21,802 nucleotides of DNA from an uncultured Collinsella sp. (lineage in GTDB: Bacteria; Actinomycetota; Coriobacteriia; Coriobacteriales; Coriobacteriaceae). The notes under the pieces were generated by a model, which did no database searches, was not told the DNA's origin, and was given only the letters and a program-made list of their open reading frames with translations. The stretch is taken from the NCBI GenBank assembly GCA_900549215.1, contig URNJ01000009.1, positions 1 to 21,802 on the forward strand, given 5' to 3'. How positions within the stretch are numbered: position 1 is the first letter of the stretch; each line of letters starts with the position of its first letter. Positions 12,512-20,666 of this stretch are shown one piece after another. The translations under genes and the position numbers were made by a program.

Positions 12512-15500
12512 ATTCGGAGCGCAGGGCCTCCACGGGATCCTTCCTGGACGCGCTACGGGCCGGCAGCAGGCCAGCGACAACCGTCAGCAGCACCGAAATT
12601 GCAATGAGCACTAGCGCATCCTGCACGGGCAGGCTCATCAGATTGGGTACCTGTTTGGCAGTAAGCGCCCAGGCATTAACCGGAAAGCTCACGGCCACCA
12701 CGACGACAACAGCAAAGACGCCGGCAATGAGGCCCTCGATAAAGGTCTCGGCATTGAATACGTTGGCCACGTTACGCTTCGACGCGCCGATCGCACGCAG
12801 GATGCCAATCTCCTTTTTGCGCTCCAGCACGCTGATGTAGGTGATGATGCCGATCATGATGGAGCTCACCACCAGGCTGATACTCACGAATGCGATGAGC
12901 ACCAAGCTGATGGTATTCACAATGTCGGTCACCGAACCCATGATGATGCCCATGTAGTCGGTATACGAAATTGCCCGATCATCGTGGCCGGCGGCTTTGA
13001 CCTGTTTGTTGTACGCATCGATGTGATCGAGTACGCGCTCCTTGGCCTCAAAGTCGCGCGGGAAAATCTTAACCGAGATGGGATCTGCCTCGTCCGCATA
13101 GCCCAACGTGGTCAGATTGTTGTCGTAGGTGAGCTGTGACGCCTTGGCGTAACTCATCATGAGCGAACTCAGGTCCTCGGCGTCCATGTTGAAATGGATG
13201 GCGCGGGCAAAGGCGCTCGCATCCACACGCATAGCGCTCGCTAGGTTGGCAAAACTCGAAGACATCTGCGTCGCCACCTGGTCCATAAGCCCTGCCGCGC
13301 CCGCCTTGAGCTGGGATGATACCGTCGACGCTATCTGCTCGCTGATTGCCTTCATCACCTGATCCATAGCCTGCTGCAGATACGGAGCCAGCTGCTTTTG
13401 CACATAGTCGCTCATCGCCTGCTGCAGACGCTCGGCCAGGGCATCGCCGCCGAGCGCTTTGAGCTGGGCCAGGATTTGCTGGGCTGTGTCATCATTCTCA
13501 AGATACGTCGAGAATGCGACAGAGAGCTTTGACGCGTCCTTAAGGTCTTCGGGCGACAGCGCCCTAAACTGATCAGACCGCAAAAAGCCCTCAAACAGTT
13601 GGTTGGCCAGCGTTCCCACCTGCTGCATTTGCTCGGGCGTGAGTTCCAGACCGTCAAAGATACCCGAGAAATCTGGGGTTGGCGCTTTTGCCATGATGTC
13701 GCTGAAGTCGATGTCCTTGCCAACGTCCGAGAGGTCAATGTCCAACCCGGATAAGTCGATACCAGAAAGGTCCATACCGCCGGCCGCACCCGAGAGTGCA
13801 GACGCATCAAACGAGAACGCGCTCTTGAGCGCCGCCTCGTCCACGCTGAACATGCTGCTCAGATCCACGCCTTGTTTGGCCTCGCCTTGCAGTTCGTCGA
13901 AGGTTTTGCCCGTAAAGACATCCGTCTCGGGGTGAGCAAGCTGCTCCTGCACAATCTGCGAATTTGCGGCGTGTTCCATAAGCTGACGAGTTAGTGCATG
14001 CGTGTAGGCAATGCCCGGGGTCAATGCGCTCGCGTTGGCCGTCTCGTTAGGTCGCACCACGCCCACAATGTGCACGTCGATACCGTCGGCAACCTTGGCT
14101 GCCATAAAGTCGGCGTCGCCAGACATGTCAGTCCACATGCCGGTCTCTTCGTTTTTGCGATAGGCATCGGCCGACGACAACACCTTAAACGTCGTGGACA
14201 GCGCATCGTCGTAGGTAAAGTCGGCGGCGGACTCGGGCGTCTCAATCTTGCCGTCGGCCGCCATGGCGCTGTTGACCAGGTCGTTGAGCTCATCGATATC
14301 CAGCGCACCGATGCTATAGAGCGTATAGTCGCCCACCGTGCCGCGGCTCGAAAGCACCATCACGGCTTCGTTGGCAGACGTGGGCCAATGACCGGCGACG
14401 ACATCGTACTGGCTGTCGAGCAGGCTCTGGTCGTCAATCATCTCGTTAAAGACCGAGGTTCCCATGGATTCCATGCTCACCGTTGCCGCCGAGCTCGCGC
14501 CTCCGCTCATGGCCTCGGTCATGGCGTTGGGAACAAGCCGAACGGGTTTCTCGTCACCCTTACCCGCACGATAGACAACCGGCGTCACGCCATAGCCGTA
14601 CTGGATGGCGTTGACCTCTTTGTCGATACCGTCGCCGCCGTCGTCAAGCCATGCCTTAAAGCTCGTCATGTCGTTGGACCTAACGCTCGCAAACATATCC
14701 TTTACGGCCGTAACCACGGGAATCTTATCGGTTCCCCGAGCCTTGCCGCCGACACTGTCGTCGGACGAATCCACGTTTTCAGGCGAGTCATCATCCGCAG
14801 TTCCCTGCCCGCCCATCATGGACGACAGATCGTAATCCTGCTTGGAAATGGTGAGTGGATAGCTCGAGAGCGTATCCTCCTCGACCTTTTTGATGTAGCC
14901 GTTTACGCCATTGGACAGCGCCAGAATCGCCGCGATACCGATAATGCCAATCGAGCCCGCAAAGGCAGTCATGCCCGTGCGGCCCTTCTTGGTCATGAGG
15001 TTTCGGGCAGAAAGCCCCAGCGCCGTCACAAAGCTCATCGAGGTTTTGCGCGTAGGCTTTGCCTCGCGACGCGCGGCCTTGGCAGCATCAAAGGGGTCGG
15101 AATCGTCGGTGATCTTGCCGTCCGCCAGATTGACGATACGCGTGGCGTACTGATACGCCAGCTCGGGATTGTGCGTGACCATGATAACCAGGCGGTCGCG
15201 CGCAACGTCTTTGAGCAAATCCATAACCTGTACGGATGTCGTTGAATCCAAAGCGCCGGTCGGCTCGTCGGCCAGCACAATCTCGGGATCATTGATCAGA
15301 GCACGGGCGATGGCCACGCGCTGCATCTGCCCGCCCGAAAGCTGGCTCGGGCGCTTGTTAACGTGCTCGCCCAGGCCGACTTTCTCCAACGCCTCGCGCG
15401 CACGTTGGCGGCGCTCGGCATGCTCCACGCCCGTGAGCGTGAGCGCCAACTCCACGTTTTCCAAAATGGTCTGATGCGGAATGAGGTTATAGCTTTGGAA

Positions 15501-15764
15501 CACAAAGCCGATGCGGTTGTTGCGATAGGCATCCCAATCGCGATCGTGAAAGTCCTTGGTCGAGATGCCGTCGATGAGCAGGTCGCCGGAATCGAAATGA
15601 TCAAGTCCACCGATAACGTTGAGCATCGTGGTTTTACCCGAGCCCGAGGGGCCCAGAATGGCCACGAACTCGTTATCCCGAAAAGACAGGCTTACGCTGT
15701 CGAGCGCCACCTGGGTAAACGACTGCGTAACGTACCTTTTGCAAATTCCTTTGAGCTCCAACAT
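12510..15764 (-). CDS. fused ABC transporter ATP-binding/permease protein (MacB-like)
   Basis: Single 1084-residue exporter. The N-terminal ATPase has Walker A GPSGSGKT (38-45), signature LSGGQMQRVAIARAL, Walker B IVLADEPTGALD and the H-loop VMVTHNPEL. A linker leads to the first membrane helix near residue 265-285 (FAGSIGIIGIAAILAL). A very large extracytoplasmic region of about 600 residues follows, then three helices in the last 190 residues with the FtsX loop ERKKEIGILRAIGASKRNV. The extracytoplasmic part contains a short LSG repeat (DLSGIDLSGLDIDLSDVG and DIDFSDI, encoded near 13690-13790) and long helical Gln/Ala-rich stretches. E. coli MacB has the same order but is about 650 residues. 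ATG 15764 is preferred over 15791 because AGGAGAGG lies nine bases upstream. Monocistronic; substrate unknown, perhaps peptides or lipids. Confidence 0.92.
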   Translation of the reverse strand: MLELKGICKRYVTQSFTQVALDSVSLSFRDNEFVAILGPSGSGKTTMLNVIGGLDHFDSGDLLIDGISTKDFHDRDWDAYRNNRIGFVFQSYNLIPHQTILENVELALTLTGVEHAERRQRAREALEKVGLGEHVNKRPSQLSGGQMQRVAIARALINDPEIVLADEPTGALDSTTSVQVMDLLKDVARDRLVIMVTHNPELAYQYATRIVNLADGKITDDSDPFDAAKAARREAKPTRKTSMSFVTALGLSARNLMTKKGRTGMTAFAGSIGIIGIAAILALSNGVNGYIKKVEEDTLSSYPLTISKQDYDLSSMMGGQGTADDDSPENVDSSDDSVGGKARGTDKIPVVTAVKDMFASVRSNDMTSFKAWLDDGGDGIDKEVNAIQYGYGVTPVVYRAGKGDEKPVRLVPNAMTEAMSGGASSAATVSMESMGTSVFNEMIDDQSLLDSQYDVVAGHWPTSANEAVMVLSSRGTVGDYTLYSIGALDIDELNDLVNSAMAADGKIETPESAADFTYDDALSTTFKVLSSADAYRKNEETGMWTDMSGDADFMAAKVADGIDVHIVGVVRPNETANASALTPGIAYTHALTRQLMEHAANSQIVQEQLAHPETDVFTGKTFDELQGEAKQGVDLSSMFSVDEAALKSAFSFDASALSGAAGGMDLSGIDLSGLDIDLSDVGKDIDFSDIMAKAPTPDFSGIFDGLELTPEQMQQVGTLANQLFEGFLRSDQFRALSPEDLKDASKLSVAFSTYLENDDTAQQILAQLKALGGDALAERLQQAMSDYVQKQLAPYLQQAMDQVMKAISEQIASTVSSQLKAGAAGLMDQVATQMSSSFANLASAMRVDASAFARAIHFNMDAEDLSSLMMSYAKASQLTYDNNLTTLGYADEADPISVKIFPRDFEAKERVLDHIDAYNKQVKAAGHDDRAISYTDYMGIIMGSVTDIVNTISLVLIAFVSISLVVSSIMIGIITYISVLERKKEIGILRAIGASKRNVANVFNAETFIEGLIAGVFAVVVVVAVSFPVNAWALTAKQVPNLMSLPVQDALVLIAISVLLTVVAGLLPARSASRKDPVEALRSE

Positions 15765-15916
15765 GGACGGCAACCTCTCCTGCGCAGGCACCCTGCCCGC
15801 TCTCCCCCGCCGTTCGTATTCGACGCGTTTGTCCTACTCTATCCCCATTTTTCACCGACACCAGTGAGGAATGTAGGGAACCGCGCCAAAAAACGAACGG
15901 GACGGCACCCAAAAGA

Positions 15917-15938
15917 AGAGGTCCCGAGCGGGACCTCT
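15917..15938 (-). terminator. intrinsic terminator after TlpA-like gene
   Basis: AGAGGTCCC, GAGC loop, GGGACCTCT: a perfect 9-bp stem, followed on the minus strand by TCTTTT. It lies 78 bases past the TlpA-like stop and closes the redox operon. The rest of 15765-16016 shows no gene. Confidence 0.7.
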
Positions 15939-16016
15939 ATATGGTGGAGCTTATCTTGAAAGGTAGCGGACTACTTCGCACAGCGACACACGATTCTCGC
16001 TATGCTTTACGCGTTT

Positions 16017-16988
16017 TTACTGCTCGCTATTCGCAATCGCCTGGTCGATAAGTTTGTTGAGTGCTGCGCGCTGCTCGGCGGAGCTGATGGCTCCCACGAT
16101 TGGATCCCCTACGATATTGCCATTCTGATCGATGACATACGTTGTCGGGAACGAGAACAAATTTGACGTGAACTTACCGGCCTCGCTATCCGACTTGAAC
16201 CAGATGTTCTTATACGTCACGCCCTTCTTGCTCAGCACGTCCTTGGCATCTGCAATCTCGCCCTTGTTGCCATCGAGCGTAAAGGAATTGACGCCCACGA
16301 CCTGGCCGCCCTTCTTGGCAAGCTCCTGATTCAGTTTCTCAAGATCGCCCAGCTCGCCCACGCACGGCTTGCAAGTAGTGAACCAGAAGTTCATGACGGT
16401 GACCTTGTTCTTAGAGAACAGCTCGTCGCTGTTCACGTCGTTGCCATCCAGGTCCTTGCCCGTAAAGCTGGGGAACTTCGTCGCCTCACTCGAAGCATTG
16501 GCACCAGCCGTCATGCCAGCGGTCGAAGCGTCGACGCTCTCGCCTGCACTCGGCGTGCTTCCACAGCCGGGGAACTCCTTCTCCAAGCTCTCGAGCTTGT
16601 CCTCGATCTCCTTGATCTGCTGTGCACCGGCCTTGAGCGTCTTGAGCTCATCCGCCGTGAACTCATCCTTGGCGCCGTCGATGGTCTTGAGCAGGAAATC
16701 GCCGTAATTGCTGCCGTCCTCAATCATTGCCGAGTCTTTATTTGCCGCATTGAATACCTTTTCCCACAGCGCGTTATCACTCGAAAAGATCTCGTTCTCC
16801 TTCTGCATGAGCTTCGCATACAGCTCGGCGGCCTCGTCGGCATTGGTCGGCTTCTGCGCAGTGAGTTCTGCAATCTTAGGATCGGAGCTCGCGGATTCGC
16901 TCGCATTGCCACCGGGCGCCGAACATGCCACAAGGCACAAGGCCAATACCGGCACCATAAACAGGACCGCAATCTTAGAAAGCTTCAT
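16017..16988 (-). CDS. TlpA/ResA-like thiol-disulfide oxidoreductase lipoprotein
   Basis: 323 residues. A lipoprotein signal has the lipobox LVAC with Cys22, so it is anchored outside the cytoplasmic membrane. Residues 25-170 are a charged helical spacer followed by a Ser/Ala/Gly-rich linker. The C-terminal redoxin domain begins near 172 and has the active site FWFTTCKPC (Cys206 and Cys209) and the cis-proline turn SFPTTYVID, as in TlpA/ResA reductases that keep substrate cysteines reduced. Two further cysteines would not be expected; one lies in the spacer (FPGCGS). ATG 16988 is chosen because GGAGG lies seven bases upstream; the ATG at 16994 overlaps that site. It is the third gene of the redox operon, after the 4Fe-4S membrane protein, its likely electron donor. 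Targets are unknown: methionine sulfoxide reductase, cytochrome maturation or envelope thiols. Confidence 0.9.
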   Translation of the reverse strand: MKLSKIAVLFMVPVLALCLVACSAPGGNASESASSDPKIAELTAQKPTNADEAAELYAKLMQKENEIFSSDNALWEKVFNAANKDSAMIEDGSNYGDFLLKTIDGAKDEFTADELKTLKAGAQQIKEIEDKLESLEKEFPGCGSTPSAGESVDASTAGMTAGANASSEATKFPSFTGKDLDGNDVNSDELFSKNKVTVMNFWFTTCKPCVGELGDLEKLNQELAKKGGQVVGVNSFTLDGNKGEIADAKDVLSKKGVTYKNIWFKSDSEAGKFTSNLFSFPTTYVIDQNGNIVGDPIVGAISSAEQRAALNKLIDQAIANSEQ

Positions 16989-17018
16989 AGTCATTCCTCC
17001 GTTTTGTCGAAGCTTGTT

Positions 17019-17921
17019 TTACTTTTTATCGGCGGTCAAGGGAATCTTTTCCGCCGACACATCCAGGCCATAGCGATAGCTGATGGCATCGACAGGACAG
17101 GCCCCGATGCACTTTCCGCACCGGATACATTCGGCATGATTGGGCGCGCGGACCACATCAACGTCCATCTGACAAACCCTTGAACACTTGCCGCACGAGA
17201 CGCATTTGCACGCGTCAACCTGAATCCCCAACAAGGACACCCTATTCATCAGCGCATAGAATGCGCCGAGCGGGCAAATCCATTTGCAGAAGGGGCGATA
17301 GAACAAAACGCTCAGCAACACCACGGCAATGAGAATGAAAAGCTTCCAGGTGAAGAGCTGCCCCAGCGCAGATCGAATGCCGGCGTTGGCGATGGCCAGC
17401 GGAATGGCGCCCTCGAGCACACCCTGTGGACAGATGTACTTGCAAAAGAACGGATCTCCCATCCCCAGATCATTGACCACCAGCACAGGCAGCAATACCA
17501 CAGCAAACAGCAGCACGACGTACTTGATGTACGTGAGCGGCTTAAGCTTTTTCGTGGAGAACTTTTTGCCGGGAATCTTGTGCAGCAGCTCTTGTAGCCA
17601 GCCAAACGGGCACAAAAAACCGCACACAAAGCGCCCCAGTAGCACGCCGATCAGAATGAGCGTACCGGTAACGTAGTAGGAGAAGTTAAACCTAGATGAA
17701 CCCACCACCGATTGAAACGACCCGATGGGGCACGCACCCGTTGCCGCAGGGCACGAATAGCAGTTAAGCCCGGGTACGCAGACTGTTTTTCCCACGCCCT
17801 GATAGATGCTGCCCTTGGCAAAGTTAGGCAGGTGAATGTTGGTAATAAGTGTTGCCGCCGCCTGAATGAATCCGCGAAATCGGGCCAAAACATGCGACGC
17901 AGTGTTTTCTCTTTTATCCAA
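17019..17921 (-). CDS. 4Fe-4S membrane protein (NapH/YccM/polyferredoxin type)
   Basis: 300 residues from a TTG start. An N-terminal cysteine cluster CYSCPAATGACP (Cys54, 57, 64) is followed by membrane helices carrying three CxxxCP motifs typical of the NapH/NosR/RdxA family (Cys100/104, 160/164, 212/216). A C-terminal ferredoxin domain has two 4Fe-4S motifs, CKCVSCGKCSRVC (238-250) and CIRCGKCIGACP (265-276). Such proteins carry electrons across or along the cytoplasmic membrane. TTG 17921 is chosen because it overlaps the stop of the CXXC gene as TTGGATAA, with GGAG ten bases upstream, so translation is probably coupled. The longer frame from 18008 would run through that small gene. Between a CXXC protein and a TlpA-like lipoprotein, a role in delivering reductant to the extracytoplasmic thioredoxin fold is the best inference. 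Confidence 0.88.
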   Translation of the reverse strand: MDKRENTASHVLARFRGFIQAAATLITNIHLPNFAKGSIYQGVGKTVCVPGLNCYSCPAATGACPIGSFQSVVGSSRFNFSYYVTGTLILIGVLLGRFVCGFLCPFGWLQELLHKIPGKKFSTKKLKPLTYIKYVVLLFAVVLLPVLVVNDLGMGDPFFCKYICPQGVLEGAIPLAIANAGIRSALGQLFTWKLFILIAVVLLSVLFYRPFCKWICPLGAFYALMNRVSLLGIQVDACKCVSCGKCSRVCQMDVDVVRAPNHAECIRCGKCIGACPVDAISYRYGLDVSAEKIPLTADKK

Positions 17922-18060
17922 TTCCGATACACTCCAAGCACAGCCTAATCGCTTTGGCCAGCACGGCATCCGCCTCGCCACGCATAACGCCAAAGCACAC
18001 CATGGCAATTCCGACGATCAACAAAGCGACCTGTACCACGGGTTTTACCGCTTTGAACAA
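17914..18060 (-). CDS. CD1871A-like small CXXC membrane protein
   Basis: A 48-residue protein: a basic start (FKAVKPVVQ), one hydrophobic helix (VALLIVGIAMVCFGV), then RGEADAVLAKAIRLCLECIG with the pair Cys41-x-x-Cys44 four residues from the end. This matches the CD1871A family CXXC-motif proteins of anaerobes, which sit beside 4Fe-4S membrane proteins and redoxins. The start is TTG at 18060 with AAGGAG eight bases upstream; the GTG at 18072 overlaps that ribosome site. Its TAA overlaps the TTG of the 4Fe-4S gene. It heads the redox operon and is divergent from the response regulator, with 90 bases between. The CXXC could relay electrons from the Fe-S clusters to the TlpA-like protein, by inference. 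It is easily missed because of its size and TTG start. Confidence 0.8.
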   Translation of the reverse strand: MFKAVKPVVQVALLIVGIAMVCFGVMRGEADAVLAKAIRLCLECIGIG

Positions 18061-18150
18061 CCTGACCACTCCTTTCGTTACGCGACCATTGGACCATATC
18101 GGCTATAAAATCCGTGTTAAGCGCGATTTGAAATGTGCAAGGAGACTGTT

Positions 18151-18825
18151 ATGCGTATTTTGATCGTCGAGGACGAGCGGGCGCTGTGTGACGCAATCGC
18201 GCGCAGCTTGCGAAACTTGGCGTACAGCGTCGACTGCTGTCACGACGGACAGGAGGCGCTCGACCTACTGGACGTTGAGGCCTTCGACCTCGTGGTACTC
18301 GACCTCAACCTTCCCCGCATCGACGGCATGACCGTACTCAGGGAACTTAGGAAAACTGACTGCGAGACTAAGGTACTGATTCTGTCCGCACGTGGCGAAG
18401 TATCCGACAAAGTCGCCGGACTCGATGCCGGCGCCAACGATTACCTCACCAAGCCGTTTCATCTGGACGAGCTTGCGGCAAGGATCCGCAGCCTTACCCT
18501 CAGACGCTTTACACAAACCGACATAGTTTTAACCTGCGGAAAGCTCCGCTTTGACACCAAGGCGCGCATCGCTTCCGTGGACAACGAGGCTTTATCTCTT
18601 ACGCGCAAGGAAACGGGAATCTTGGAATACCTGATGCTTAATCAGGGGCGTCCGGTAAGTCAAGAGGAGCTTATCGAACACGTTTGGGATAGCAGCGTGA
18701 ACAGCTTTAGCAACGCAATCCGCGTTCATATCTCGTCACTCCGTAAAAAGCTGCGCAGCGCTTTGGGATACGACCCGGTTCGCAATCGGATTGGAGAGGG
18801 CTACGTTATGGAGGATAGCGAATGA
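18151..18825 (+). CDS. OmpR/PhoB-family response regulator
   Basis: 224 residues. The receiver domain begins MRILIVEDERAL with the acidic pocket Glu7/Asp8, phospho-acceptor Asp51 in LVVLDLNLPRIDGM, Ser/Thr switch in VLILSARGE and Lys in LTKPFHLDEL. The C-terminal winged helix reads LTRKETGILEYLMLNQGRPV, then SNAIRVHISSLRKKL and IGEGYVM. Wording is closest to the QseB/PmrA/BasR branch. The ATG at 18151 is chosen for AGGAG six bases upstream; six more codons are open before it. It is co-transcribed with the histidine kinase, whose ATG overlaps its TGA. Divergence from the redox operon suggests that operon as a target. A -10-like TATAAA lies at 18104-18109 without a clear -35, which would suit an activated promoter. 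Confidence 0.94.
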   Translation: MRILIVEDERALCDAIARSLRNLAYSVDCCHDGQEALDLLDVEAFDLVVLDLNLPRIDGMTVLRELRKTDCETKVLILSARGEVSDKVAGLDAGANDYLTKPFHLDELAARIRSLTLRRFTQTDIVLTCGKLRFDTKARIASVDNEALSLTRKETGILEYLMLNQGRPVSQEELIEHVWDSSVNSFSNAIRVHISSLRKKLRSALGYDPVRNRIGEGYVMEDSE

Positions 18826-19961
18826 AAAGGCTTTCGCTGCAATGGCGCATAACGATCATGACGGCACTGTTGACGTGTGCGGCGTGCGTGCTGACGAACT
18901 GCCTGGTCGGCTATACGGGCATGCGCTACATGGATGCTATCGGCAGCGACATCTCGGCCTTTAACGCAACCGGTGAAGATTCGCTCCAGGCGTTCGACCC
19001 AACGAAAGCGACCCTCGATGACGAGGTCACGATCGTCGTAAACGACGCACAGGAGTCTTTTGGCACGACAGCCTGGCGCATCACGGCTGGAGTCACACTC
19101 CTTGGCGGCGCGCTGGCATACTTTGTGAGCGGCCGTGCACTCAAACCGCTACGGGCTTTTGCAGCTCAGGTTGAGCGTGTGCAGCCTGACAACCTAAGCG
19201 AAATCAGACTCAGTGAAGATGTGCCCACCGAGCTACAGCGATGCAGCGCCTCTTTCAACGACATGATCGCCCGTCTTGGCGAAGGATTCTCTGCACAGCG
19301 TCAGTTTACCGGCAACGCCGCACACGAGCTGCGCACCCCGCTCGCCCTTATGCAAGCACAGATTGAACTATTCATTTCCGAGCACTCCGGTTTGCAACCC
19401 GAAACAGCCGAGCTGCTCGGCCTGCTACAAGAACAAACCGAGCGCATGTCTCGAATGGCCAAGGTATTGCTCGAGATGAGTGAGCTCCGCAGCGTTCCTT
19501 GCGAGGACGATGTGGAACTTGGCCCCTTGTCCGAAGAGGTCCTCACCGACCTTGCGCCACTTGCCGAAAATAAGGACGTAACCCTCGATTGCGCTGGAGA
19601 CGCTTTGACAATCGGAAGTGATACGCTCCTCTATCGGCTGGTGTTTAACCTGGTCGAAAATGCCATCCGTTACAGCCGCCCCAGCTCGACTGTCAACGTC
19701 TCCATCTGCGACAACGACAGCCACGTGTTCCTGCGAGTCGAGGACCAGGGACCGGGAATACCCAAGCAGTACCGAGAAAGCATCTTCCAGCCGTTCTTTC
19801 GTCTAGACAAATCCCGCAGCAGGGCATGCGGCGGCGCAGGACTCGGACTAGCACTCGTTTGGGAGATTGCAGCGCTTCACGGTGGCACGGTAGAGGTCGA
19901 AGCAAGTTCCGAGAACGGGACCGTGATGCTCGTGACCCTCTCAAAGGGGGCCACCACGTGA
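18822..19961 (+). CDS. sensor histidine kinase
   Basis: 379 residues. One membrane helix lies near residues 9-30, a short extracytoplasmic loop of about 55 residues follows, a second helix lies near 85-105, then a HAMP linker. The dimerisation domain has FTGNAAHELRTPLALM with His168 as phosphorylation site, and the ATPase domain shows the N box LVENAIRY, G1 DQGPGIP, F box FFRLDKS and G2 GAGLGLAL. Intact and of ordinary length. It overlaps the response regulator by four bases (ATGA), so the pair is coupled. The sensor loop is small and contains no cysteine, so direct thiol sensing by the loop is unlikely; Cys residues do occur in the first helix (TCAACVLTNC). Signal unknown. Confidence 0.93.
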   Translation: MKRLSLQWRITIMTALLTCAACVLTNCLVGYTGMRYMDAIGSDISAFNATGEDSLQAFDPTKATLDDEVTIVVNDAQESFGTTAWRITAGVTLLGGALAYFVSGRALKPLRAFAAQVERVQPDNLSEIRLSEDVPTELQRCSASFNDMIARLGEGFSAQRQFTGNAAHELRTPLALMQAQIELFISEHSGLQPETAELLGLLQEQTERMSRMAKVLLEMSELRSVPCEDDVELGPLSEEVLTDLAPLAENKDVTLDCAGDALTIGSDTLLYRLVFNLVENAIRYSRPSSTVNVSICDNDSHVFLRVEDQGPGIPKQYRESIFQPFFRLDKSRSRACGGAGLGLALVWEIAALHGGTVEVEASSENGTVMLVTLSKGATT

Positions 19962-19991
19962 TCCGACTGTCCAGGGGTTCCACTCGGCATT

Positions 19992-20290
19992 GTGAAACGC
20001 GTCCCAAAACTTGGATATGAGGAATGGGAGGCAGCTCGCATCTATGCCGAGGACGAAGTCCTGGCGGGGATTCAGGATGCGCAGAGGAAGCTTACGGCAG
20101 AAAACCCCGACAGAGTCGTGACCGTCGGCGGCAACCGCATGGTGTCGCTTGCCCTCTTCGATTACCTGCACGGGAAATACGAGAACGTTGGAATCGTCTG
20201 GATCTATGTGCATCCGGATGTATCCACGCTGAATGATGGCTACCCCAACGCTCACGCCATGGTACTTGGCAGCCTTTTGGGAGAAAGTCA
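19992..20290 (+). pseudogene. arginase/ureohydrolase-family fragment
   Basis: In the frame starting at GTG 19992, AENPDRVVTVGGNRMVSLAL followed by FDYLHGKYENVGIVWIYVHP and DVSTLNDGYPNAHAMVLGSL matches the central part of arginase-like ureohydrolases (GG-x-x, IDAHPD, H-A-M). Both ends are missing: family members are about 290-330 residues, here about 95 survive. The metal-binding Asp of the DAHPD motif is Tyr (WIYVHPD), so the site is dead even apart from truncation. After LGSLLGE near 20280 the sequence passes into the opposite-strand fragment; the open frame runs on to 20399 as nonsense. It begins 30 bases after the histidine kinase stop. Its presence near an agmatine locus may be coincidental. 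Confidence 0.7.
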
Positions 20291-20568
20291 TCCTGGTCTT
20301 CGGCGGCGAATAACGCGAATGTCCGCAGGCAGACTCCAACCTGTGCGCGGAGAAGCTGGACGACGCAAACAAGATTCCTCGATTCGAGCATGGAGATAAA
20401 TCCGTCTATCAGTCTCATCGCATACTCAGAGGAGGATGCCAGATATAGATCCCATTGGGTAAAGTCGCCGTTCATAAAGGGAATCACTGCATTGCGCTCG
20501 GCGACTCTCAAGGCACTCAGGCTTTGTTCTATTTTCTCAGCTTCTTGTTTGAACTGTTCGCTATCCAA
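20284..20568 (-). pseudogene. 5' fragment of an unrecognised gene
   Basis: The minus-strand frame from TTG 20568 encodes about 95 residues of a soluble, mainly helical protein: MDSEQFKQEAEKIEQSLSAL, then ERNAVIPFMNGDFTQWDLYL and a stretch ending FALFAAEDQDDF. It resembles the N-terminus of uncharacterised proteins often found among accessory genes, but I cannot name the family. After residue 97 or so (near 20285) the frame enters the antisense of the arginase fragment and loses sense, so the 3' part is gone. A GGGGG four bases before the TTG is a possible ribosome site. Helical, no membrane segment. Function unknown. Confidence 0.5.
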
Positions 20569-20666
20569 AATGCCCCCAAATGCCGGCTTCTCAACAAATC
20601 AGAAAAAGCATTGGCTATACTGATGCGGACAGTTCCGGGAGGGGTGCAAGAGACGGAAGGGCCGTA

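Noticed and set aside
13998..15245. 415-residue plus-strand frame over the fused ABC gene
   Set aside because: His/Arg-rich antisense of the ATPase and outer domain, no homology.
20092..20283. C-terminal extension of the minus-strand fragment to 20092
   Set aside because: This part is antisense to the conserved arginase fragment and Arg/Ser/Gly-rich, so it is not original coding sequence.
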